Shown here in pieces: positions 1-7,622 of a stretch of DNA of 38,043 bases. The notes beneath the pieces were generated by a model. It made no database searches. It saw only the letters and a program-made list of their open reading frames with translations, and was not told the origin of the DNA. The position numbers and the translations under genes were made by a program. The stretch is from positions 1 to 38,043 of the forward strand of contig DASQ01000108.1 of the NCBI GenBank assembly GCA_002503885.1, read 5' to 3'. The stretch's first letter is position 1; every line of letters begins with the position of its first letter. Source of the DNA: Methanoculleus marisnigri. Its GTDB lineage: Archaea > Halobacteriota > Methanomicrobia > Methanomicrobiales > Methanoculleaceae.

Positions 1-60
1 GAGGGGGAGACCCCCTCCCCGTCAGCCCCACCCCCGCGAGGCGATATCCCCACGGTCCAC
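1..60 (+). repeat. GC-rich intergenic repeat, copy 1
   Basis: A C-rich block runs through a short G/C hairpin (about 2-20), then CCGTCAGCCCCACCCCC, then GCGATATCCCCAC. The same order of blocks recurs at 15716-15765 on this strand and at 37995-38043 on the opposite strand. Copies differ by a few bases between the GCCCCACCCCC and GCGATATCCCC blocks, which breaks any shared reading frame, so the element is probably non-coding. The copy begins at the first base of the window, so its true left end is not visible. Confidence 0.75.
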
Positions 61-303
61 TTGCAGGGGCATGCCCGGGGTGATTCCTCGTCCCGGGTCG
101 ATGCTTCCATATTCATGCCCTATTCAACAGAACTGAAATTTCGTAGTTTCGCGTGAAGCAATCCATGGTGCAGATCGGGATATGGTCCCACACAGAAGGC
201 AGGCCGTGAGGGATGCGAAGGGCGGGAAAGGAAATTCATCGAGTTAAATGACAACGAGTACTAGCGCGACAGAAGGATACATAAGATACCGGCAAACCGC
301 CGG
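61..303. other. Gene-free spacer downstream of rpl12
   Basis: No open frame of convincing codon use is seen on either strand here. The part nearest rpl12 is A/T-richer than the rest of the window (for example 230-300). Apart from the repeat at 1-60 and the U-rich terminator just downstream of rpl12, I see nothing assignable. Confidence 0.5.
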
Positions 304-318
304 CGAAAGAAAAAAAGT
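304..318 (-). terminator. U-rich terminator of the rpl11-rpl1-rpl10-rpl12 operon
   Basis: Read on the minus strand, the bases directly after the rpl12 stop are AAACTTTTTTTCTTTC, followed by a GC-rich inverted repeat (GCCGGCGG...CCGGT). T-rich tracts are the usual intrinsic termination signal for archaeal RNA polymerase. It lies immediately after the last gene of the ribosomal protein operon. Confidence 0.6.
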
Positions 319-630
319 TTAGCCGAAGAGGGCGCCGAGACCGGCCATGCCGCTCTCTTCTTCCTCTTCCTTCTTGGACTCTTCCTCTGCCTCTTCCGCG
401 GCCACGGGTGCAGCGGCTGCAGGGGCAGCGGCGGCTACAGCGGCGACAGGTGCGACGGCGGCCTTGCTGATGGCCTCCTCGATGTTCACACCCTCGAGTG
501 CGGCGATGAGCGCCTTCACGCGGGCATCCTGGACGGCGACACCGGCCGCGTTCAGGACAGCAGTCACATTCTCTTCAGTTACGTCTTTGCCTGCGTTGTG
601 CAGGAGCAGTGCAGCGTAGATATACTCCAT
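319..630 (-). CDS. rpl12: 50S ribosomal protein P1/L12
   Basis: This 103-residue protein is the archaeal P1 (L12) stalk protein, which dimerises on P0/L10 and recruits translational GTPases to the ribosome. The N-terminal about 60 residues form the helical dimerisation and L10-binding domain (starting MEYIYAALLL). A hinge rich in Ala, Pro and Val follows (about residues 60-80), then an acidic stretch and the conserved C-terminal tail ending SGMAGLGALFG. Length and architecture are normal. It is the last gene of the rpl11-rpl1-rpl10-rpl12 operon, about 30 bases after rpl10. Its final 14 codons are almost identical in DNA to those of rpl10. Confidence 0.97.
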   Translation of the reverse strand: MEYIYAALLLHNAGKDVTEENVTAVLNAAGVAVQDARVKALIAALEGVNIEEAISKAAVAPVAAVAAAAPAAAAPVAAEEAEEESKKEEEEESGMAGLGALFG

Positions 631-660
631 AGTTCATTCACCTTTGGTTTTTTATAAATA

Positions 661-1671
661 TTAGCCGAAGAGGGCCCCGAGACCGGCCATGCCGCTCTCT
701 TCTTCCTCTTCCTTCTCCTCTTCCTCGGCTGCGGGTGCGACTGCTGCCTCTGCTGCGGCGGGTGCCGCAGCGGCTGCTGCCGAAGCTGCCTTCAGGGTCG
801 CCTCATCGAGCTCGAAGCCGTGGTCTTGCGCCGCGAGCGCGACGACCAGCATCTCCCGCTGTGCCCGCCCGATGATCAGGTCGACGATGTCCTTCTCATA
901 GATGCTCGCATCGACGCCCACGTTCCGGGCTTCGCGCACCGCCCTGCCGATGATGGCACTGACGGTCAGCGGGGTCGCGATGACGGCATTGACCGAGAGG
1001 TTGAACGCCTGCTGGGCAGCAAGCACGATGTTGTTGTAGTAGGCCTCTTCATCGATAGCGAGGAGGTCCGGCGTGAAGATGGTGTTCTTGTAGTATGCGG
1101 CCTGCAGGAGGAGACCGACATCCATCGGCTTGATGCCGAGTTTCACCAGGGCATCGGCAACCTTCTTACTGATGACCTCGCCCTTCTTCACGACCGTCTT
1201 CGTCTCACGAATCTTGACCTTTCCGCCTTCGATGGCTGCGGGAATACCCACCTGCTGAAGCTCGCCGACAATGGGGCCGGGCTTGAAGGTGGTTGGACCC
1301 TTCGGGACGACGATATCCTCCGGCGCAGTCTCGCCGGGCTTTGCCGCCATCTTCGTCTTGGTCTGTTCAAGCAGTTTGAAGAGCTTGAAAGGGTTCTCGT
1401 TCGTGAAGATCATGGCGCTCTGGCCCTCGGCGTGCTCGTTTAAAGCCGCGACATTGCCGCCGAGCTCGTTTAAGGCGTGCTCGATCAGCGTGTTCCGGGC
1501 CATCTTCACTCGCGCCGTACCGCGGAGGTTTCGCCGGATATGCTGGATCTGTGAGGCAGGAATGCCGTACATGTCCACAACGCCGACGAGCGTGTGCTCC
1601 GCGATACCGCGCTTGATCTCGTCTACTTCGTCCTTCTTCCACCTGGGCAGGTGGTGTGTGTAGAGTGCCAT
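661..1671 (-). CDS. rpl10: 50S ribosomal protein P0/L10
   Basis: This 336-residue protein is the archaeal P0 (L10) stalk base, which binds 23S rRNA together with L11 and carries the L12 dimers. The N-terminal globular domain (about 1-110, beginning MALYTHHLPRWKK) binds rRNA. The archaeal and eukaryal insertion domain is present (about 110-190). A helical spine for L12 binding leads into an Ala/Pro/Glu-rich hinge and a tail ending SGMAGLGALFG, the same as in L12. The start ATG at 1671 overlaps the last base of the rpl1 stop codon, so translation is probably coupled. Confidence 0.97.
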   Translation of the reverse strand: MALYTHHLPRWKKDEVDEIKRGIAEHTLVGVVDMYGIPASQIQHIRRNLRGTARVKMARNTLIEHALNELGGNVAALNEHAEGQSAMIFTNENPFKLFKLLEQTKTKMAAKPGETAPEDIVVPKGPTTFKPGPIVGELQQVGIPAAIEGGKVKIRETKTVVKKGEVISKKVADALVKLGIKPMDVGLLLQAAYYKNTIFTPDLLAIDEEAYYNNIVLAAQQAFNLSVNAVIATPLTVSAIIGRAVREARNVGVDASIYEKDIVDLIIGRAQREMLVVALAAQDHGFELDEATLKAASAAAAAAPAAAEAAVAPAAEEEEKEEEEESGMAGLGALFG

Positions 1672-2312
1672 CAGATCACCCTCACTGCCGGCCCCATGGT
1701 CGTTTTCACGTAGACCGAGTGGATGTTCATCGTCCCGCTCTCCAGGACGGCCTCGACCCTCCGGAGAACCGCATCGATATTCTCTGCGATCTCAGTGGGC
1801 TCCATGCCGGAGGACCCGACCTTCGTGTGGAAGACTTTCTTGTCCTTCGTCCGGATCTTTACGGAACTTCTCAGGCGCTGAACGATGGGCCTGATATCCA
1901 TTCCCTGCGGAATCGGCATAGGCATTCGCCCGCGCGGACCAAGTCTGACACCGAGGTAACGGCCGACGAGAGGCATCATTGCCGTCTCAGCAAGGAAGAA
2001 CCGGTACTCTTCCGCCATCTTACGCGCTTCCCGGGGTTCTCCCCCGAGCCGCTCGATCTCCTCAGGTCCAATGATAAGTTCCACACCCGCATCTTTTGCC
2101 TGCGTGGTGATGTCGCCCTTCCCGAGAACTGCAATCCTGACGTTGTCAAAACCGTTCGGGAGGAGAATCGTCTCATCGATACGATTCTTGGGCTGGGACA
2201 TATCAATGTTCTTGAGGTTGACGGTGATATCCACGCTCTCCTTGAACTTCCGTTCCGGAGCCTTCTCCAGTGCCGTCTTCACGGCTTTCTGTATACTGGT
2301 TTTATCAACCAT
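1671..2312 (-). CDS. rpl1: 50S ribosomal protein L1
   Basis: This 213-residue protein is ribosomal protein L1, which forms the mobile L1 stalk near the E site and, in methanococci, autoregulates the L1-L10-L12 mRNA. The sequence shows the family core motifs, for example DNVRIAVLGKGDITTQ, then a middle domain, then a C-terminal segment containing RLRSSVKIRTKDKK. The start is supported by a GGAGG Shine-Dalgarno on the minus strand about 6 bases before the ATG. It lies 51 bases after rpl11 and overlaps rpl10 by one base. I could not identify the L1-binding mRNA mimic known from Methanococcus by eye. Confidence 0.97.
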   Translation of the reverse strand: MVDKTSIQKAVKTALEKAPERKFKESVDITVNLKNIDMSQPKNRIDETILLPNGFDNVRIAVLGKGDITTQAKDAGVELIIGPEEIERLGGEPREARKMAEEYRFFLAETAMMPLVGRYLGVRLGPRGRMPMPIPQGMDIRPIVQRLRSSVKIRTKDKKVFHTKVGSSGMEPTEIAENIDAVLRRVEAVLESGTMNIHSVYVKTTMGPAVRVI

Positions 2313-2363
2313 CCTTTGCCTCCATAGTACACGACCTCATGATCTTCTATGGTTGTCTGACAT

Positions 2364-2840
2364 CTATGCGACGAGCACGCTGTCGTATTCCCCGTCATTG
2401 ATGGCCGAGATCATCTCGCGGGGTTTCTTACCCTCGACGGTGACACCGACACTCACGCACGTTCCAACGACCTCTTTGACTGCCGATTTAAGATCGTACG
2501 AGAGCATATCATCAAATTTCATACGGGCAATACGAACAGCGGCCTCCAGCGGCAGGTTTCCCGCCACCAAAGCACCCGGCTCTGTCGAACCCTTCGTGAT
2601 ACCGGCCTCTTTCATGACGAGAGCCGTGGTGGGCGGAATGCCCACTTCAATCGTGAAGTTCCGCTTATCGTCGACCGTGACCGTCACCGGTACTTGCATA
2701 CCGTTGAAATCGACCGTCTTCTTGTTGATCTCTTCGACGACTGCCTTCACGTTGATACCGAGAGGTCCGAGCGCAGGGCCCAGAGGCGGACCTGCTGTTG
2801 CCTTGCCACCGGGTACTAATACCTCGACCGTTTCTGCCAT
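2364..2840 (-). CDS. rpl11: 50S ribosomal protein L11
   Basis: This 158-residue protein is ribosomal protein L11, which with P0 forms the GTPase-associated region on 23S rRNA. The Gly/Pro-rich N-terminal signature is clear (LVPGGKATAGPPLGPALGPLG), followed by the rRNA-binding C-terminal domain ending in the segment GTCVSVGVTVEGK. It is the first gene of the rpl11-rpl1-rpl10-rpl12 unit and has its own TATA box and leader. A GGAG Shine-Dalgarno lies about 8 bases before the ATG. The order spt5-rpl11-rpl1-rpl10-rpl12 is the classic euryarchaeal arrangement. Confidence 0.97.
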   Translation of the reverse strand: MAETVEVLVPGGKATAGPPLGPALGPLGINVKAVVEEINKKTVDFNGMQVPVTVTVDDKRNFTIEVGIPPTTALVMKEAGITKGSTEPGALVAGNLPLEAAVRIARMKFDDMLSYDLKSAVKEVVGTCVSVGVTVEGKKPREMISAINDGEYDSVLVA

Positions 2841-2847
2841 ACAAGTT

Positions 2848-2916
2848 CTCCAGCTTATTCCTCAGGGGAATAGTTGCCTGGGTTATCTAAGGTCATCGTA
2901 AGAGGATTTAAAGTAT
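2848..2916 (-). promoter_or_regulatory. Promoter and leader of the rpl11 operon
   Basis: Read on the minus strand, an archaeal TATA box CTTTAAAT lies at 2913-2906. It predicts a transcript start near 2882-2886 and a leader of about 40 bases. The leader contains an imperfect hairpin TATTCC-cctga-GGAATA (about 2869-2852) directly before the GGAG ribosome-binding site. The hairpin could modulate access to the start codon; that is inference. Confidence 0.55.
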
Positions 2917-3043
2917 GGTGCCCCGGGGTTCTGCTCCGGCACCCCGGACCCCGCACGAGGAGATGTACCCAACCGATGCGAATCGTATCGTCGATGGTGC
3001 AACGACCCGTGCCCGGGCAAAAAGAAGAGTGAAGGGATATTGT

Positions 3044-3526
3044 TCAGTTGGCGTCTTCCGACCGCTCCACGACGCGGACGGAGTCGCCACGAACCGTGAT
3101 CGGGATGGGGACCATACTCTCGTACAATTCGACCGTGATCTCTTCCTTCCCGGTATCGATACGCTTGACGACCGCCTTTTCGCCCTTGAACGGTCCGGCG
3201 ACGATCTCGACGATGGTGCCCTCGGTGATGCCGCTGACCACCGGTTTGGGGACCAGGAAATGCTCAACCTCCGATAGAACGGTCGAGCCCTGCACCACCG
3301 CGCGCGCGTGGGGGATCAACTCGACCAGCTGCTCTATCCGGGCGATGGAGTCGGGGCTCTCCACAAGGACGTAGCCCTTCAGTTCCTCGGGAACCATGAC
3401 AGCCATCACATGGATGTCTTTCTGCTCCCTCGTCACCTTCTCGATGTTGTCGGCTACCGTCCGCTCCTGCTTTGCGGTCGTCTTGATCGCGTATACTCTG
3501 TTTGCGCTCTCAGCCATATCCATCAT
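3044..3526 (-). CDS. spt5: Transcription elongation factor Spt5 (NusG-like)
   Basis: This 160-residue protein is archaeal Spt5, which bridges the RNA polymerase clamp and stalk together with Spt4 and increases processivity. The N-terminal NGN domain covers roughly residues 8-95 (VYAIKTTAKQERTVADNI, then the KGYVLVES strand). The C-terminal KOW domain covers about 100-155, with the KOW core VEIVAGPFKGEKAVVKRID. It begins MMDMAESAN; either early Met could be the start. The ATG at 3526 overlaps the secE stop by four bases, so the genes are co-transcribed. A weak T-rich tract lies on the minus strand after the stop (about 3030-3018). Confidence 0.95.
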   Translation of the reverse strand: MMDMAESANRVYAIKTTAKQERTVADNIEKVTREQKDIHVMAVMVPEELKGYVLVESPDSIARIEQLVELIPHARAVVQGSTVLSEVEHFLVPKPVVSGITEGTIVEIVAGPFKGEKAVVKRIDTGKEEITVELYESMVPIPITVRGDSVRVVERSEDAN

Positions 3527-3732
3527 TTGGGCAATACCAGCAGGATCTCGTATATAATAAAGCCGACAAGGCCGATGAGCATGATCCCGGCTGCCGCCAC
3601 GATGGCGATCTTGGAGAACTCGTCGCGAGTAGGCGTCCGTGCCAGCTTCAGCACCCGCCAGTACTTCTTGAAGAGCTCCTCCTCGATCTTGAACGACTTT
3701 ATTTCATCCAACGTCTCTTTATAATCCATCAT
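3523..3732 (-). CDS. secE: Preprotein translocase subunit SecE (Sec61 gamma)
   Basis: This 69-residue protein is the small SecE/Sec61-gamma subunit of the Sec translocon. An amphipathic N-terminal helix with charged residues (about 1-38) contains the typical W-R-V-L-K-L-A-x-x-P segment (KKYWRVLKLARTPTRDEF). It precedes a single transmembrane helix (about 43-63, IAIVAAAGIMLIGLVGFIIY). Length matches archaeal SecE. It is 6 bases downstream of ftsZ and overlaps spt5, as in many euryarchaea. Confidence 0.95.
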   Translation of the reverse strand: MMDYKETLDEIKSFKIEEELFKKYWRVLKLARTPTRDEFSKIAIVAAAGIMLIGLVGFIIYEILLVLPK

Positions 3733-3738
3733 ACCGGC

Positions 3739-4836
3739 TCACTTCAGGAAGTCGATCTCAAACTGTTTCATCATGCGTGGCATACTCTTTTCGTTTCTCC
3801 CATATATTTGTGGTGACCGCACACCGGTGACCACGAGCAGCGTCCGCATTTTGCCCTGCATATCGGGGTCGACCTGTGCTCCCCAGATGATGCGGGCATC
3901 TGGGTCGATGCGGTCGTAGACCTCCTGAATGACGCCTTCAGCCTCAGACATCGTCATATCGGGTCCGCCGACCACGTTGACGAGTGCTGCGCTCGCCCCG
4001 GAGATATCGACGTCGAGCAGCGGGGAGCGCAGCGCCTTCTTGACCGAGTCGGCGGCTTTGTCCTCACTGTCACTCTCGCCCATCCCGATCATCGCGACGC
4101 CTCCCCGTTCCATGACGGTCCGAACATCGGCGAAGTCGAGGTTCACGAGCCCGGGCATCGTGATCAGCTCGGTAATCCCCTTGACCGCCCGCATCAGCAC
4201 CTCGTCTGAGACCTTGAAGGCGGCGTGGAGGGGAAGGCGGGGCACGACCTCGAGCAGGCGGTCGTTGGGGACGACGATGACGGTATCCGCCACTTCGCGG
4301 AGCCTTTCAAGGCCTGCCTCGGCGTTCTGTCCCCGTATAGCGCCTTCAGCCGTGAACGGCAGGGTGACCACGGCGATGGTCAGTGCGCCCTCCTCCCGGG
4401 CGGACTTCGCGACCACGGGTGCAGAGCCGGTGCCGGTGCCGCCCCCGAGTCCGGTGGTGATGAAGACCATGTCGCACCCCTCGACGGCCCGCTTGATCTC
4501 ATCCTCGTTCTCGAGGGCCGCCTCTTCGCCGACCTGGGGGATCGAGCCCGCACCGAGGCCGCGGGTCCGCTGCCTTCCGATAAGAATACGAGTCTCCGCC
4601 CGGGTCCTGATGAGGTGCTGGGCATCGGTGTTGATGGCGATCAGCCGCGCCCCATTGATGCCTTCCTCCGACATCCGGGTGATCGTGTTCGAACCGCCGC
4701 CTCCGCACCCGACGACTGCGATCTCCGTCCGGAGCTCCATGAGGATATCCTCAAGATCCTTGTCGACCTCTATGGGCTCAGCAAAGCGCTGATCCTCTCG
4801 TGCCCGTGAAAGTGCCTCTTCTACGATGGATTTCAT
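3739..4836 (-). CDS. ftsZ: Cell division protein FtsZ
   Basis: This 365-residue tubulin-like GTPase polymerises into the division ring. The nucleotide-binding domain starts with the glycine loop VVGCGGGGSNT (residues 41-51). The tubulin signature GGGTGTG is at residues 131-137, and the T7 catalytic loop segment NLDFADV follows further on. The N-terminal extension of about 37 residues is acidic and helical, typical of archaeal FtsZ1. The C-terminus is short, ending MMKQFEIDFLK. The start ATG overlaps the dtdA stop by four bases (ATGA), so the two are translationally coupled, and secE follows at 6 bases. Confidence 0.97.
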   Translation of the reverse strand: MKSIVEEALSRAREDQRFAEPIEVDKDLEDILMELRTEIAVVGCGGGGSNTITRMSEEGINGARLIAINTDAQHLIRTRAETRILIGRQRTRGLGAGSIPQVGEEAALENEDEIKRAVEGCDMVFITTGLGGGTGTGSAPVVAKSAREEGALTIAVVTLPFTAEGAIRGQNAEAGLERLREVADTVIVVPNDRLLEVVPRLPLHAAFKVSDEVLMRAVKGITELITMPGLVNLDFADVRTVMERGGVAMIGMGESDSEDKAADSVKKALRSPLLDVDISGASAALVNVVGGPDMTMSEAEGVIQEVYDRIDPDARIIWGAQVDPDMQGKMRTLLVVTGVRSPQIYGRNEKSMPRMMKQFEIDFLK

Positions 4837-6146
4837 ATGTATCTCTCCAATCCCGGGATATGTATCCGCTTCACGCTGGTTGTCTGCACTGCATCAGGTG
4901 TAATCCTTCGCCCCTCGATCTCGACCGCTTTCCCGCCGGCAAGCATGGCGAAGAGCGGCCCCCTGGGAACCCCGTGCCTGCGCGCTTTCTCGGGGTCGAA
5001 CCGCACCTTCCGGAGGACGAGGTGATTACCGTCGATAACAGCGTCTTCACAGATAAGTAAGAGTTTTACGCACAGGGTAGTTATATCACTTGCGAGTTGG
5101 GACGACCCTTTTTCAAAGCAGATGAACGTAGATAAGACCTCTGTAGATCCTTTCGAGAGATGAGCGACCGGCAATTGATCGAGGCCATTGAGAAACCCGG
5201 ATTTATCGTTTTTTACTGTTTCTTCGACCAGATCCGGGATAATCTGCACCGGAACAGGGGTCCCTTCTCCAGCTAGACCGTGGATGCGGATGCGTGACCC
5301 CGGAGCGATCTTTTCGGCGAGAGTCCTGACCCTGAGGTAGGTGGCCCATTCGAGGCCCGAGATCTCCAGGATCTCCGACTCGGAGAGGAGGAGGATTCCC
5401 GCATCGTCGAGCATCCGCTCGACCCGCCCGATCTGGTCGGTGGAGAGTGATTTTCTGTCGATGTAGGCGGCCACGGCACTGCTCGCCTCCTGCATCCTCC
5501 GGAGAAGATCGGGGTTGATGGCGCCGATCTGCCGGGTCGGCACGATGTGGCCGAAGGCACCCCGGGAAGAGAGCGCGATCCCGGTCTGCCGCACAGCGTA
5601 GTGGGTCCCGCCGAAACCGATGAGGTTGATCGTCTCCAGTGGCGCCGCTGAGAGGATGCTCTCCGCCACCGCCCTCCCGGCGGCCGGGTCGGCCCATTCC
5701 GTGGCGGTGGATCCGATCTCGACGAAGAGCGACGGTGTCGCGAGCGCCGTCGGGCCGTGGTGCGTCACCTCGTAGGAGACCCGGTAACCCTCCGGGGCCC
5801 GGACAGCGAGATTTCGCAGGATAGCGTGCATCCACAGGGGGGCTGCCGGCACGAGCGTTCCCGGCTCCCCACCGAGGTCGGCGGTCTCGTAGTTGCCGGT
5901 CACGTGCACCGTCAGGGCGGGCGTCGGCTGCGCACTCGAGTGCCGGGAAATGAAAATAATGAGATCGGCATCGACCTCCCGGTCGATCCGGTCCTGGTAG
6001 ATCAGCCTTCCTGCGACCTCGTAAAACGTCAGCGTATGGTGGTCCGCAAGCGGCCACCGTCTGTCTCCCGCGAGCAGGGTCCGGAGGTGGTCCCGGATGT
6101 TCTGCCCCGCAACGTCCACTCTCGAGTTAATCAGCGCGACCCGCAT
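4833..6146 (-). CDS. dtdA: D-aminoacyl-tRNA deacylase (archaeal DtdA/GEK1 type)
   Basis: This gene encodes about 437 residues and matches the archaeal and plant GEK1/DtdA family, which hydrolyses D-amino acids from mischarged tRNA. Visible landmarks are MRVALINSRVDVAGQNIR at the N-terminus, a HSS(A)QPTPALTVHVTGNY segment near residue 75, VTHHGPTALATPSLFVEIGS near 125, and GFGGTHYA near 180, rich in His as expected for the metal-dependent family. The open frame extends far upstream but that part reads antisense to moeA and is not protein-like. I chose the ATG at 6146; an ATG at 6158 is an alternative. No clear Shine-Dalgarno is visible. It heads the dtdA-ftsZ-secE-spt5 run. Confidence 0.92.
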   Translation of the reverse strand: MRVALINSRVDVAGQNIRDHLRTLLAGDRRWPLADHHTLTFYEVAGRLIYQDRIDREVDADLIIFISRHSSAQPTPALTVHVTGNYETADLGGEPGTLVPAAPLWMHAILRNLAVRAPEGYRVSYEVTHHGPTALATPSLFVEIGSTATEWADPAAGRAVAESILSAAPLETINLIGFGGTHYAVRQTGIALSSRGAFGHIVPTRQIGAINPDLLRRMQEASSAVAAYIDRKSLSTDQIGRVERMLDDAGILLLSESEILEISGLEWATYLRVRTLAEKIAPGSRIRIHGLAGEGTPVPVQIIPDLVEETVKNDKSGFLNGLDQLPVAHLSKGSTEVLSTFICFEKGSSQLASDITTLCVKLLLICEDAVIDGNHLVLRKVRFDPEKARRHGVPRGPLFAMLAGGKAVEIEGRRITPDAVQTTSVKRIHIPGLERYI

Positions 6147-6240
6147 CTGTACATACATGGGTGAGCGGTATGCTAAATGGTAGTGCTTGACTGGCGCGAT
6201 AGTAAATCCTATCTTCCTGCAGACAGACCATGTGAGTACT

Positions 6241-6423
6241 ATGGACGAAGAGAAGATACAGAAAGCATTCGAAGCGTACGGCATAACGGACGAGATCACC
6301 TGCCCGCAGGCGTTCGAGATATCGGAGAAGTGCGATATCCCGAAGATGGATATCGCCCGGTACTGCAACCAGCGCGAACCGAGAATTAAGTTCCGCGGCT
6401 GCCAGCTGGGCTGCTTCAGATGA
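6241..6423 (+). CDS. Small Cys-rich conserved protein upstream of moeA
   Basis: This 60-residue protein begins MDEEKIQKAFEAYG and ends CQLGCFR. It contains a helix-turn-helix-like segment (ITCPQAFEISEKCDIPKMDI) and five cysteines, two in the terminal CQLGC motif. I recall similar short proteins with a CQLG(C/L)F ending near molybdenum-cofactor or redox genes, but I cannot assign a reaction. The stop overlaps the moeA start (ATGA at 6420-6423), so the two are translationally coupled. That suggests a role in molybdenum/tungsten cofactor handling or its regulation; this is inference. A start further upstream in the same frame (6187) is possible but less likely. Confidence 0.75.
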   Translation: MDEEKIQKAFEAYGITDEITCPQAFEISEKCDIPKMDIARYCNQREPRIKFRGCQLGCFR

Positions 6424-7622
6424 GCCTCTTCCTCGAGGTCGTTTCCGTCAGCGAGGCCGTAAAGGCGGTGCAAAAGATCGCACCCCTGCCCGGGTGCGAG
6501 GAAGTCCCGCTCGAAGACGCCCTCCACCGGGTCCTCGCAAGGGACGTCCCTGCCGATATCGACATCCCGGGGTTTGACCGCTCGACGGTCGACGGTTACG
6601 CGGTCGCCGCGGCCGAGACCACCGGGGCCTCCGAGGCTATCCCGGCGATGCTCCAGTGCCGGGGCCGTGTCGGGATGGGGAGCGCTGATGCGGAGAGTGT
6701 CTCCCCGGGGTCGTGCCTCTATGTTCCCACCGGCGGCGCTCTCCCCGGGGGTGCGGACGCGGTGGCGATGATCGAGCACACCGAGCAGATCGGGGACGAC
6801 ATCCTGGTGCATCGCCCGGTGGCACCCGGCGAGAACGTGGTCTTCCGGGGTGAGGACTTCAAGGCCGGAAAAGCGGCCCTGGAGCGGGGCCGCGTGCTTT
6901 CGCCCCGGGAGATCGGCGTCGCCGCCGCGGTCGGCGCTGACCGGGTCACCGTGGTGACGATACCAAAGATCGGGATCGTATCCACGGGGAACGAACTCGT
7001 CCCGGTCGTCGAGACCCCCGGGCCGGGTGAGGTGCGGGACGCGAACTCCTACCTCGCCGGCGCCTTCGTGACGGAGCGGGGGTGCCACCCGGTCTACTTC
7101 GGGATTGTCAGGGACGAGCGGGCGGTACTGAAGAGAGCGGTCTCTTCGGCGCTTGAGCGGTGCGACGCGGTTCTGGTCTCGGGAGGGTCCTCGAAGGACG
7201 AACGGGACAACACCGCAGCGGTCATCGCAGAACTGGGCGAGGTGCTGGTGCACGGGATCGCCATCGCGCCGGGGAAACCCACCATCATCGGGATGGCGCG
7301 GGGAAAACCGGTCATCGGGCTCCCCGGCCACCCGGCCTCGGCTTTCGTCGTGCTCGTCGCCGTCGTCGACCACCTGCTCGCGGCGATGCGGCAGACCACC
7401 GTATCCCGGCGGACCATCCACGCGCGGCTGACACAGAACATCCCCTCCGCCCGCGGGCGGGAGGACTACGTCCGGGTCAGTACGCGCGAGGGCGAGGCCA
7501 CCCCTGTCTTTGGGAAGTCGGGACTCCTCAACACCCTTGTGCAGAGCGAGGGGCTGGTGCGGGTCCCGGCGTCGAGCGAGGGGTTTGAGATCGGCGAGGA
7601 GGTGGAGGTGATCCTGTGGTGA
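6420..7622 (+). CDS. moeA: Molybdopterin molybdenumtransferase MoeA
   Basis: This 400-residue protein is MoeA, which inserts molybdate (or tungstate) into adenylylated molybdopterin. The N-terminal part contains the conserved DIPGFDRSTVDGYAV motif (about residues 48-63). The central MoCF-binding domain shows the VSTGNEL motif and the VLVSGGSS and GKP(T/V)IIG motifs. The GLPGHPASAF segment precedes the C-terminal domain IV. All MoeA landmarks are intact. Formylmethanofuran and formate dehydrogenases of methanogens need this cofactor. It overlaps the small upstream gene and the downstream MoeA fusion, forming a tightly coupled operon. Confidence 0.96.
   Translation: MSLFLEVVSVSEAVKAVQKIAPLPGCEEVPLEDALHRVLARDVPADIDIPGFDRSTVDGYAVAAAETTGASEAIPAMLQCRGRVGMGSADAESVSPGSCLYVPTGGALPGGADAVAMIEHTEQIGDDILVHRPVAPGENVVFRGEDFKAGKAALERGRVLSPREIGVAAAVGADRVTVVTIPKIGIVSTGNELVPVVETPGPGEVRDANSYLAGAFVTERGCHPVYFGIVRDERAVLKRAVSSALERCDAVLVSGGSSKDERDNTAAVIAELGEVLVHGIAIAPGKPTIIGMARGKPVIGLPGHPASAFVVLVAVVDHLLAAMRQTTVSRRTIHARLTQNIPSARGREDYVRVSTREGEATPVFGKSGLLNTLVQSEGLVRVPASSEGFEIGEEVEVILW
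7604..7613 (+). promoter_or_regulatory. Near-perfect Shine-Dalgarno for the moeA2 fusion gene
   Basis: GGAGGTGATC lies inside the end of moeA. It is an extended complement to the conserved 3' end of archaeal 16S rRNA (ATCACCTCC). The GGAGG core ends 7 bases before the GTG at 7616, which supports the GTG start of the next gene. Confidence 0.75.

Noticed and set aside
6147..7421. Upstream extension of the dtdA frame to 862 residues
   Set aside because: The extra N-terminal residues lie antisense to the moeA gene and read as Arg/Pro/Asp-rich shadow sequence. Family length is about 440 and the known N-terminus (MRVALINS) fits the ATG at 6146.
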